This document shows positions 54,997 through 64,000 of a stretch of DNA of 64,000 nucleotides, one piece after another. Below the pieces are notes generated by a model that did no database searches, was not told the origin of the DNA, and was given only the letters and a program-made list of their open reading frames with translations. Made by a program: the position numbers and the translations under genes. How positions within the stretch are numbered: position 1 is the stretch's first letter; each line of letters opens with the position of its first letter. The DNA is from Rugalucina vietnamica (lineage: Eukaryota > Mollusca > Bivalvia > Lucinida > Lucinidae): assembly GCA_964017185.1 (NCBI GenBank), contig OZ024869.1:5478501-5542500 (forward strand). Direction: 5' to 3'.

Positions 54997-57900
54997 GTAA
55001 GCCTTCTATTGAAACAATAAAAAACATAAAAAATTCATCAATGACTACAATGACTATTTCTCATGTGTAAATAGCTGTTTTTGGTCACTAAATTAATCCT
55101 GATGCTCCTTGCATGAAATTAGACTGAGCCAAATGTTAATGACAGGAAAGTCCATTTGTCAAAAAAAAGGGTTAAAAGAAATGAGCCACATCATGAGAAA
55201 ACCAGAATTTTGCCTATGCAAATGCAAAGGCACAGATCAGCAGCAGTGACTGCACAGCTGATCAGCGCCTTTGTTTTCACTACATGGATAGTACAATTCC
55301 TCCCCTACTTATACCAAACATTTTAAGATTCTAGCTTTCTTCTGTGGGTGTATAGGCCGGTTTGTGTTGGACCTGGTCTGAAATCGCGAAGACCGGTTTT
55401 CTCGTGTGTCCGCTCAAATGAAATTCTCTGTACAAATGTCTTGCAGTAAACAACCGGAGGATGTCGCTGAGTGTTGTAATGGATGGACAGGACCAATGTG
55501 CACAGAAGGTTCGTATATTTAAGGAATAACTTTTCATTTGGGGCAGTATATCGTCAGATTTAGGGTTGGAAAATTTAATAACGTTAAATAATGCGATACG
55601 TCAGCGGAGCAGTAAAACATGATTTCCAACTGTATATATGATTATATAGCACCCCAATTGAAAAATTTTGAAAATTGTTATCCCCATTCTATCTATAAAA
55701 TGCATTGTTTTTCACGCAAAAAAGAGCGTCACGAGCAATGTATAACCACGACGTTAACCAATCACAAGCGACGTTGCTCATGACTTTGGGTTTCTGATAT
55801 ACGTTGCAAAATTTTGATGTTATCCAATCAGACACATACATTAGACATTTAGAATTATGTATTAAAACTATGAGGACTGTTATGACTAGCAATTTTAAAG
55901 TACATGTATTCACCAATTTTGCATTGTCGGCTGGTTTCCAGTTTACAAAAAAATCAATATTGGAAATACAGGTAACCAAAACCACCCTGACCTCAAGGTC
56001 AGGGTGGTTTTGGTTACCTGTATTTCCAATATTGATTATTTATAAGCTGGAAATCAGCTGATAATGCAAAAATGGTAAATCATTTTTCATTGGCTCCATT
56101 ATAGCTTCACTAAATTGCAGCTGCTGGAGAGTATTAAATTAAGATACTGTCATTTACAGAAAATTAAATTTGTTTTAATAAAAATTGATATTTTAAAGTC
56201 TATTGAGTCATTTCTTGATAATTTTTAACAAAATGTGTTTGCGATTAAAGTTTTTATTCATAGTCTGGATTGTTAATTTCAGATTTTCTGTTCCTTTACT
56301 TTGGGCCACAGTATTTTTAGTGGTTTGAGAATTACCAGGGCCCAGTTGTTCAAAATTAATGACATCGTTAGTTAACAATTCATTAAAATTTCAAACATGA
56401 ATATTACAAATACACTGTATATTTTTAATAACAAAAAATAACAGTGTATTTGCTTATGTAGTCCCATTTACTTAACGAGTTGAACGTTAAGCAAACAAAG
56501 TTTTGAGCAACTGGCCCCAGAACATCCAAAAATGAAAAGTTTTAAGCAATGGTCACTGTTATGTTTTGTTTGATTGTCCTTTCCTGAATTGATTATTCTT
56601 GCTAACATATTTTCCTACATTCTAGGAAACTGTAGTTTGCCGTGTCATAACAACGGGACCTGTGATGGGGACAATAATATTTGTCTTTGTCCAGAGGATT
56701 ATACAGGAGCACAATGTGAAGAAAGAAGTAAGTGCCTCTTTTTCCTTATATAATTATATGAGCCTCAACATGAGAAAACAGGATTTTGAATATTTGTTTT
56801 AAAAAAACGATTGCTCCCTTAAATATAAAATAAAATTTGAAAATTTGGATTTTTCGAGCTTTTGATAGCTAGCATAAAATCTACTTGACTGCCCGAAGGC
56901 CCCCTTTTGTCAGATCCGCTCTCAGTGGGGCGGACTAGTACAGTGGTAAGCTTCACAGACTTTGGACAAGGCCCTGGTCCCTGGTTTGAGTCCTGTCCCA
57001 GTTGCACTTCATTGTGGCCTTGTTCAAGTCACATTTCCACAGCTCAGTTTGTATTATGTTCTAAGTTAGTTGCAATAAATCACACTACTGATCTTATATT
57101 ACTTGTTGAATATGGCATTGTCAGACTAAATAAAGATTCATTTATTCATTTTAGTGAAGTTTTACCACTATGTCAACTGAGAAAACTGGCTCTCTGTGAA
57201 AACATAGACGCAGATCAGCTATACAGAAATTGCATCCCTTTGATTTTGCTTCATGTATTGTACTGTTCCTCTTCTACTTACATCTGAAATTTCAAGCTTC
57301 TAACCATCTTCTGTGCCTGTACGGACAGGTTTGTGTCAGGCCGTATCAGAACCCCCAAAGACTTCTCTTCTCGCATCACAGCTCATTTTTTTCTGTTGAA
57401 TATGAAAATTTTATTTTACAGTTAAGTATTACCACTGTGTCAACTACACGGCAGAGGAGCAAGCTGACATTGATAATGGTGAAAATGAAGAGAGTGTTTG
57501 TGAATCCATACCAGCCCAGGTGTACACAAATGGTCGTAACGCAACATACTATCCTGGTTGTGTAGGTCCTGATGAGTCAGTGTGTATGTGTTGTGCAGGT
57601 AGGTCAAGTTGAAATTGCATCTTTTCATCAGAATTACATGTCTATGAAATGTATACCCCTTACACCCCTTGTTTTTGTATAGTAAAACTTGGGTGTTCCG
57701 GGATCAACATTTTGTTTCTTACTTTTGCGCCTAGACACAGATTGTGTGTATAGCTCGATTTTGACCTCAGACACGTCAAAAGATTGACGAATCTACCTAA
57801 TAGCACGTAAAAAGATATTCAGATTGTAACACAGTACAAACACTTACTGTGTATGCAACTGAAGTGTAATGAAAAACTTCGTACAGAGTTACCTTTCACG

Positions 57901-58224
57901 AACTACTTGGTGGACTTGTCGATCTTTTGACATGTCTTAGGTCAAAATCAATCTTTACATGTATTCATTTGCTAGTTTGTCATGATTGCAACAGTGTTTA
58001 AAAAAATGGAAAATACACCTTTGCATCTGATGTTTTCTGTGGATGTGGTTTCTGTATTCTTTCAGAAAACGAGCCAGATGAGCAGTACTGCTACACCAAC
58101 AATATATGTCACGGGAAGAAGGTCGAAGGTTTCGCGTTCAATACAGTTGGTCATGACTATTGTTGTGAGATTGGGGGCGTTGGCTGGGGTACACAGGGAG
58201 GTCGTTGTGACGTTTGTAACACAA
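54802..58224 (+). CDS. Secreted modular protein with EMI-like, EGF-like and TB-like modules (partial, 5 exons)
   Basis: Exons 54802-54996, 55447-55508, 56626-56727, 57422-57598 and 58066-58224 have AG/GT borders and join in one open frame of about 231 residues. The order is an N-glycosylation-rich cysteine module ending ECCNGWTGPMC (EMI-like end), a six-cysteine EGF-like module (CSLPCHNNGTC, ICLCPEDYTGAQC), a linker ending CVGPDESVCMCCA, and a cysteine module with QYCYTNNIC and YCCEIGGVGWG followed by RCDVC. The last recalls the TB domain of fibrillins and LTBPs, where a CC(C)-x-GxGWG signature is typical. Three successive exons have lengths divisible by three and start and end in phase 1, as expected for shuffled extracellular modules. 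All cysteines suggest a secreted or matrix protein. The start and the 3' end are not in the joined exons; further exons probably lie beyond 64000. The exact family is not recognised; fibrillin-like and hemicentin-like proteins are alternatives. Confidence 0.8.
55125..55176 (+). mobile_element. MITE-G right-end fragment
   Basis: TGACAGGAAAGTCCATTTGT followed by CAAAAAAAAGGGTTAA matches the end of MITE-G. Confidence 0.5.
55180..55417 (+). mobile_element. MITE-P copy 32
   Basis: Full length, ending about 30 bp before the exon at 55447. The left arm is partly lost (GATCAGCAGCAGTGACTGCA). Confidence 0.75.
55447..55508 (+). CDS. Modular protein exon 2 (end of EMI-like module)
   Basis: 62 bp, acceptor TGTCTTGCAG, donor GTTCGT (weak). 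It encodes KQPEDVAECCNGWTGPMCTE; the CCxGWxGxxC ending is typical of EMI domains. Confidence 0.76.
55904..56078. mobile_element. Long near-perfect palindrome
   Basis: The two arms of about 42 bp (55952-55993 and 55996-56037) pair with no mismatch seen and only a 2-base centre in CCCTGACCTCAAGGTCAGGG. Outside these the pairing continues for about 40 bp with scattered mismatches (CTGGTTTCCAG/CTGGAAATCAG, TTTTGCATTGTC/GATAATGCAAAA). Confidence 0.85.
56338..56519. mobile_element. MITE-N copy 3
   Basis: GCCCAGTTGTTCAAAATTAA and GTTTTGAGCAACTGGCC ends with CCAGG/CCAGA flanks; shorter centre than the other copies. Confidence 0.8.
56626..56727 (+). CDS. Modular protein exon 3 (EGF-like)
   Basis: 102 bp, acceptor CCTACATTCTAG, donor GTAAGT, phase 1-1. 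It holds exactly one six-cysteine EGF-like module: CSLPCHNNGTC, DGDNNICLC and EDYTGAQC. Confidence 0.85.
56922..57155 (+). mobile_element. SINE-like element with AATAAAG/ATTCATTT tail
   Basis: GGGGCGGACTAGTACAGTGG is box-A like and GGTTTGAGTCCTGTCCC box-B like. The body ends in ACTAAATAAAGATTCATTTA and a repeated ATTCATTT. It lies in the intron between the EGF-like exon and the next exon. Confidence 0.55.
57177..57386 (+). mobile_element. MITE-P copy 33, diverged
   Basis: CAACTGAGAAAACTGGCTCT to CTCGCATCACAGCTCAT; the right core arm is replaced. It ends about 35 bp before exon 57422. Confidence 0.62.
57422..57598 (+). CDS. Modular protein exon 4
   Basis: 177 bp, acceptor TTTTATTTTACAG, donor GTAGGT, phase 1-1. 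It encodes KYYHCVNYTAEEQADID and YYPGCVGPDESVCMCCA. The module was not identified. Confidence 0.78.
57757..57953. mobile_element. Small inverted-repeat element
   Basis: GATTTTGACCTCAGACACGT with CAAAAGATTGACGA pairs with TCGATCTTTTGACATGTC and TTAGGTCAAAATC. It lies in the intron before the TB-like exon. Confidence 0.7.
58066..58224 (+). CDS. Modular protein exon 5 (TB-like)
   Basis: 159 bp, acceptor TGTATTCTTTCAG, donor GTAAGA, phase 1-1. It encodes EQYCYTNNICHGKKV and HDYCCEIGGVGWGTQ followed by RCDVC, resembling the TB-domain cysteine/tryptophan signature. Confidence 0.78.
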
Positions 58225-58370
58225 GTAAGATTATTCGCCTAACAAATTATCCCTGGCATGTCATATGAGCTAAACCTATAGATAACTTACATTTATAGCA
58301 CTCAGGTTGGTACCTGCGTAAGTTATTATAAATATGAAATTTTGGTGGGCTCTGAGTGAATGTTTGAGAG

Positions 58371-58377
<7 letters not shown>

Positions 58378-58401
<24 letters not shown>

Positions 58402-61400
58402 CAAGGTGAGCTTATAGGATGGCCATGATCCGGCGTCCGTCCGTCCGTCCGTCGTCCGTCGTCCGTCCGTCGTCCACAATTTCAAAGATCTTCTTCTCTG
58501 AAACCCCTTGGCCGATCTTGTTGAAATTTTATGTGGAGCCTCCTTGGGTAGTGGCATTTCAAGTTTGATCGCGAAATCCAGGTCACTTGACCAAGATGGC
58601 CGCCACGCCCATATATGGTAAAAACCCTTCAAAAATCTTCTTCTCCAGAACCGGTGGGCCGATTTCCACGAAACTTGGTATGTAGCATCAATGACCTCAG
58701 CCCATCATAGTTTGATAAAATGATGACCCTTGGATGACCTTGACCTATTTTACGGCAAGGTCAAATTTGGAAACATAGGCTTTTACATGGGAAAAAGTGA
58801 AAACTATGGATTTTTTGAAAACTATTGCAGCCTGAGGCCTGAAAAGTGGTAGATGCAAACAACTAATGGTGTAGATGAAGGTATGTGATTAATATAGGTC
58901 AAGGTCATATCTTGACCTTGGCCAGTCTGTTGTCCATACACACTTTTCAAAGATCTTCTTCTCTGAAACTGCTTGGCCAATCAAAGTGAAATTTTATTTG
59001 GAGCATCCATGGGTAGGGGAGACGAAAGTTTGATCGCGAAATCCAGGTCACATGACCAAGATGGCGGCCACGCCCATATATGATAAAAACCACTCAAAAA
59101 TCTTCTTCTCCAGAACCGGTGGGCCGATTTCCACGAAACTTGGTATGTAGCATCAAGGACCTCAGCCGATCATAGTTTGATAAAATGATGACCCTTGGAT
59201 GACCTTGACCTATTTTACGGCAAGGTCAAATTTGGAAACATAGGCTTTTACATAGGAAAAAGTGAAAACTATGGATTTTTTGAAAACTATTGCAGCCTGA
59301 GGCCTGAAAAGTGGTAGATGCAAACAACTTATGGAGTAGATGAAGGTATGTGATTAATATAGGTCAAGGGCATCTCTTGACCTTGGCCAGTCTGTTGTCC
59401 ATACACACTTTACAAAGATCTTCTTCTCTGAAACTGCACGGCCAATCAAAGTGAAATTTTATGTGGAGCATCCATGGGTAGGGGAGACAAAGTTTGATCG
59501 CGAAATCCAGGTCACATGACCAAGATGGCCGCCACGCCCATATATGGTAAAAACCACTCAAAAATCTTCTTTTCCAGAACTGGTGGGCCGATTTCCACGA
59601 AACTTGGTATGTAGCATCAAGCACCTCAGCCCATCATAGTTTGATAAAATGATGACCCTTGGATGACCTTGACCTATTTTACAGCAAGGTCAAATTTGGA
59701 AACATAGGCTTTTACATAGGAAAAAGTGAAAACTATGGAATTTTTTGAAAACTGTTGCAGCCTGAGGCCTGAAAAGTGGTAGATGCAAACAACTTATGGA
59801 GTAGATGAAGGTATGTGATTAATATAGGTCAAGGTCATCTCTTGACCTTGGCCAGTCTGTTGTCCATACACTCTTTTCAAAGATCTTCTCTGAAATTTTA
59901 TGTGGAGCATCCATGGGTAGGGGAGACGAAAGTTTGATCGAGAAATACAGGTCACATGACCAAGATGGCCGCCACGCCCATATATGGTAAAAACCACTCA
60001 AAATCTTCTTCTCCAGAACTGGCTGGCCGATTTCCACGAAACTTGGTATGTAGCATCAATGACCTCAGCCCATCATAGTTTGATAAAATGATGACCCTTG
60101 GATGACCTTGACCTATTTTACGGCAAGGTCAAATTTGGAAACATTGGCTTTTACATAGGAAAAAGTGAAAACTATGGATTTTTTGAAAACTATTGCAGCC
60201 TGAGGCCTGAAAAGTGGTAGATGCAAACAACTAATGGAGTAGATGAAGGTATGTGATTAATATAGGTCAAGGTCATCTCTTGGCCTTGGCCAGTCTGTTG
60301 TCCATACACACTTTACAAAGATCTTCTTCTCTGAAACTGCTTGGCAAATCAAAGTGAAATTTTATGTGGAGCATCCATGGGTAGGGGAGACGAAAGTTTG
60401 ATCGCGAAATCTAGGTCACATGACCAAGATGGCCGCCACGCCCATATATGGTTAAAACCACTCGAAAAATCTTCTTCTCCAGAACTGGTGGGCCGATTTC
60501 CACGAAACTTTGTATGTAGCATCGAGGACCTCAGCCCATCATAGTTTGATAAAATGATGACCCTTGGATGACCTTGACCTATTTTACGACAAGGTCAAAT
60601 TTGGAAACATAGGCTTTTACATAGGTAAAAGTGAAAACTATGGATTTTTTGAAAACTATTGCAGCCTGAGGCCTGAAAAGTGGTAGATGCAAACAACTAA
60701 TGGAGTAGATGAAGGTATGTGTTTAATATAGGTCAAGGTCATCTCTTGACCTTGGCCAGTCTGTTGTCCATACACACTTTTCAAAGATCTTCTTCTCTGA
60801 AACTGCTTGGCAAATCAAAGTGAAATTTTATGTGGAGCATCCATGGGTAGGGGAGACAAAAGTTTGATCGCGAAATCCAGGTCACATGACCAAGATGGCC
60901 GCCACGCCCATATTTGGTAAAAACCTTTCAAAAATCTTCTTCTCCAGAACTGGCAGGCCAATTTTCATGAAACTTGGTATGTAGCATTTGGGACTCCAGC
61001 CCATCATAGTTTGTTGAAATGATGACCCTATGATGACCTTGACCTATTTTACGGCAAGGTCAATTTTGGAAACATAGGCTTTCACATGGGAAAAGGCGAA
61101 AGCAAACTGTTGCAGCCTGAGACCTGAAAGTTGCTAGATGCAGACAACTAATGGTGTCAATGAAGGTAAGTAATTAATGAAGGCCAAGGTCATGTCTTGA
61201 CCTTGGCCCAAGGTCATTTAAATATCAAAATTAAAATTATGGTTTTCTCAGAAATCACTGGGTTTGGAAACTATTGCAGCCTGAGACCTGAAACTTTGCA
61301 GATGCAGACAACTTATGAAGTGAATAAAGGTGTGTGAGTATTCAAGGTCAAGGTCATTTCATTATGACTTAATACTCCAAGATCAGGCTTCAGGTGAGCG

Positions 61401-61424
61401 TTCTCAGGACCAATGGTCCTCTGG
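58378..61424 (+). mobile_element. AB1 element, copy 4 (3 kb, six units)
   Basis: The same start hairpin and CCGTCCGT tract, six units spaced 439-466 bp (measured at GATGACCTTGACC: 58733, 59198, 59662, 60101, 60567, 61032), and the standard 3' end. The units include AGGTCACATGACCAAGATGG. It lies in the intron after the TB-like exon. Confidence 0.86.
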
Positions 61425-61967
61425 TTTTGAGAATTGGGAACATGAGCCTGTACCCAAAATGAAAAAGTGTATTTTGGTGAGAGGTCCCAAACCAAATGCA
61501 TTGTTGTATCTTCAACTTCATTATGAAAACTTGCCCATTGAAAAAAAAACAAAGATTTTTTTCAGCTGTAAAAATTGAAAACAAATATTAGAAATTTGAT
61601 AATTTGCCCAAAACATATTGCGATGCACAACGTTTCGTCGAAAATGGGTTTTGTCGAAAATGTTGTAACTTCAAAAATATTCACCGCAAAATTTAGAGAT
61701 TTATTCCGTAGAAGACTAGCCTATAGGTTCACATTTTGAGCCACCAACCACTAGGGTTAGGGTAAAGGTCTGGGCATGTGGACATTTTTGACAAATGTAA
61801 TTTTCGACGAAATGTCGCGGAGGCATCATATTGATTGTAGGTACATATGCACTCGTGAAAATTCTGATGTTTTCAACTCACTCGATGAAATATATTTGGT
61901 ATTCACCTCAAAAAAGCAAATTTTCTTTTTATTTTATACTTTAAACTGAAAAAAGTAGTTCCTCTTC
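61425..61967. other. Nothing recognised
   Basis: Contains TTTCGTCGAAAATG and TTTCGACGAAAT-like short inverted motifs (61630-61815), possibly another small element. Confidence 0.4.
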
Positions 61968-61974
61968 TACAGTG

Positions 61975-62105
61975 AAGATATAGGCTGATATCAGTCACTA
62001 GTGACTTTTGATATCAGTGAGATTTGATATCAGTGAAATTTCATATCAATGAAAATACCAATTTTATCAAGTTTTGATATACATTGGTTTTCACTGTAAA
62101 GTATA
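61975..62105. repeat. GATATCAGTGA short repeats
   Basis: GATATCAGT(G/C)A occurs about four times within 70 bp, and TACAGTGAA at 61968 is mirrored by TTTTCACTGTA near 62096. Confidence 0.5.
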
Positions 62106-62257
62106 AAATTAAAGTTAGAACCATCTCACTTCTTTGTTTTAGATCAAAAATGACTTAAAGTGTTTACGCCTTCACACTCCAGTTTTACTATATGAAATTG
62201 GGGTTCAAGGGGGTATACTTTTCATGGACATGTCCTTAAATGTATTTATGTATACCC

Positions 62258-62430
62258 TAAATTCATTTATGGATATTATATATTCATTTTTGGATATCCA
62301 TAATTCATTTATGGATATCCTTAAATAATTTAGGATATTCATAATTATTTTAGGATATCCTTAATTCAATTTTGGATATCTATAAATGAATTATGAATAT
62401 CCATGAAAAAATTATGGATATTCATAAATA
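62258..62430. repeat. Short-period AT palindromic array
   Basis: ATTCATTTATGGATATCC and variants repeat eight or more times at 20-25 bp spacing. Later units are in the opposite direction (AAATGAATTATGAATATCCA). GGATATCC is itself a palindrome. Confidence 0.75.
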
Positions 62431-62668
62431 AGGAATAAATAGTAAAACGGCACCCCATAGTTAATACATTTTATCATGTAAGAGGCTAAATGTTTAACAT
62501 TGGCCAATCTAGATGGAAGTGTTGTTAAACAAATGAACAAACAAACGAACAAAGAAAAACTAATGTGTGGCCATTCAGTTTGAGAGATCATGTAGATATG
62601 TTTATTTAGCAAAACAAAATTTATAATTCATAATTGTATTTTTTGAAATCCCTCAATGATATATATGA

Positions 62669-62886
62669 GCCTCCGGATGAAAAAGTCTGATCAGGTTCAA
62701 CTCAAACCGGCCTGTACAGTCACAGAAGCAGGCTAGGAGCTTGAAATTTTGGATTTAGAAAGTAGAGGAATTGTACTATCCCCGTAGCGAAAACAAAGTC
62801 ACTGATCAGCTTCGCGGTTTCTGCGAAGCTGATCTGTGTCTTTGTTTTTGCATATGCAATACATGTTTTCTCATTATGTGGCTCAA
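62669..62886 (-). mobile_element. MITE-P copy 34
   Basis: ATGAGCCTCCGGATGAAAAA to CTCATTATGTGGCTCAA; core GCTTCGCGGTTTCTGCGAAG. Confidence 0.75.
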
Positions 62887-63013
62887 ATCAGGAGGAGGAA
62901 GAGGTTCAAAGTGACTGAAATAAACAGCAAACATTATGAAAACTTTCCCATGCAATATAGAGATTTTTTCAGATGCAAAAATTGAAAATTTCATCGGAAC
63001 ATGTTTGACTTTT

Positions 63014-63108
63014 TAGCTCACCTGAGCCGTTAGGCTCACAAGGTGAGCTTATAGGATGGCCATGATCCGGCGTCCGTCGGTCGTCCGTCCGTCCGTCGTC
63101 CACCATTT
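63014..63108 (+). mobile_element. AB1 5' end cut by another AB1 copy
   Basis: Only the start hairpin, the CCGTCC tract and CCACCATTT are present before a second start hairpin begins at 63111. The rest of this element would lie beyond the window. Confidence 0.75.
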
Positions 63109-64000
63109 TTAGCTCACCTGAGCCAAAGGCTCACAAGGTGAGCTTATAGGATGGCCATGATCCGGCGTCCGTCCGTCGTCCGTCGTCCACAATTTCAAAG
63201 ATCTTCTTCTCTGAAACCGCTTAGCCGATCTTGTTGAAATTTTATGTGGAGCCTCCTTGGGTAGTGGCATTTTAAGTTTGATCGCGAAATTCAGGTCACA
63301 TGACCAAGATAGCCGCCACGCCCATATATGGTAAAAACCACTCAAAAATCTTCTTCTCCAGAACCGATGGGCCGATTTCCACGAAACTTGGTATGTAGCA
63401 TCGAGGACTTCAGCCCATCATAATTTGATAAAATGATGACCCTTGGATGACCTTGACCTATTTTACGGCAAGGTCAAATTTGGAAACATAGGCTTTTACA
63501 TGGGAAAAAGTGAAAACTATGGATTTTTTGAAAACTATTGCAGCCTGAGGCCTGAAAAGTGGTAGATGCAAACAACTAATGGAGTAGATGAAGGTATGTG
63601 ATTAATATAGGTCAAGGTCATATCTTGACCTTGGCCAGTCTGTTGTCCATACACACTTTACAAAGATCTTCTTCTCTGAAACTGCTTGGCCAATCAAAGT
63701 GAAATTTTATGTGGAGCATCCATGGGTAGGGGAGACGAAAGTTTGATCGCGAAATCCAGGTCACATGACCAAGATGGCCGCCACGCCCATATATGGTAAA
63801 AACCACTCAAAAATCTTCTTCTCCAGAACTGGTGAGCCGATTTCCACGAAACTTGGTATGTAGCATCAAGGACCTCAGCCCATCATAGTTTGATAAAATG
63901 ATGACCCTTGGATGACCTTGACCTATTTTACGGTAAGGTCAAATTTGGAAACATAGGCTTGTACATAGGAAAAAGTGAAAACTATGGAATTTTTTGAAAA
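63109..64000 (+). mobile_element. AB1 element, copy 5 (runs off the window)
   Basis: Start hairpin AGCTCACCTGAGCCAAAGGC with complement, CCGTCCGTCGT tract, then units of the 58-61 kb type. Open at the right edge. Confidence 0.83.

Noticed and set aside
13799-64000. A reverse transcriptase, transposase or Rep/helicase gene in one of the repeats
   Set aside because: No open frame over about 200 residues other than the MED1 exon and its shadow was found, and none shows a catalytic motif; all elements here look non-autonomous.

Overview
The window is nuclear DNA of a metazoan, most likely a bivalve mollusc and probably a heterodont clam or mussel. Introns are large with GT-AG borders. Interspersed repeats of the kind seen in bivalves dominate: tRNA-derived SINEs, short inverted-repeat elements (MITEs), and elements that carry tandem arrays, like the pearl/cvA elements of oysters. 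No bacterial or organellar features were seen. The species call is inference.

Two plus-strand genes can be supported. The first (6764-32236) is MED1, the Mediator subunit that bridges RNA polymerase II to nuclear receptors. Fifteen exons join in one continuous frame to give 2,335 residues with the stop codon. The first exon was not found and may lie upstream of the window. The conserved Med1 fold is spread over fourteen short exons. A single 5.55-kb last exon encodes a long disordered tail with two LXXLL nuclear-receptor boxes at residues 598-602 and 622-626, two further LXXLL matches, an Asn/Ser-rich tract and a conserved acidic C-terminus. The second gene (54802-58224, open at both ends) is a secreted modular protein with an EMI-like module, one EGF-like module and a TB-like cysteine-rich module. 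A possible signal-peptide exon lies at 50209-50345.

Repeats by region. 1-6760: SINEs and dense copies of a MITE with a palindromic GATCAGCT core (called MITE-P here; 34 copies or fragments in 64 kb). 7110-7657: a minisatellite built from the splice-acceptor border of MED1 exon 2. 13.8-17.9 kb, 21.0-23.4 kb, 37.6-38.9 kb, 42.5-45.0 kb, 48.2-50.0 kb, 58.4-61.4 kb and 63.0-64.0 kb: array-bearing elements of four families (AB1-AB4). 17.9-19.5 kb: a hAT-like element with an 8-bp target duplication. 24.8-25.9 kb: a mariner-like element with TA flanks. Further inverted-repeat elements lie at 2.4, 36.4, 40.0-41.6, 53.8-54.5, 55.9 and 57.8 kb.

The most interesting signals are these. (1) A tandem array has multiplied the 3' splice site of a MED1 exon into about eight decoys. 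(2) Four array-bearing families with different terminal sequences share one architecture: a 5' perfect hairpin, a CCGT- or CGTCGG-rich microsatellite, a tandem array, a partial inverted copy of the hairpin arm and, in most, a short 3' hairpin. AB1, AB2 and AB4 also share a core motif and a period near 151 bp or three times that. (3) The MITE-P hairpin shows paired, compensating changes in its two arms.
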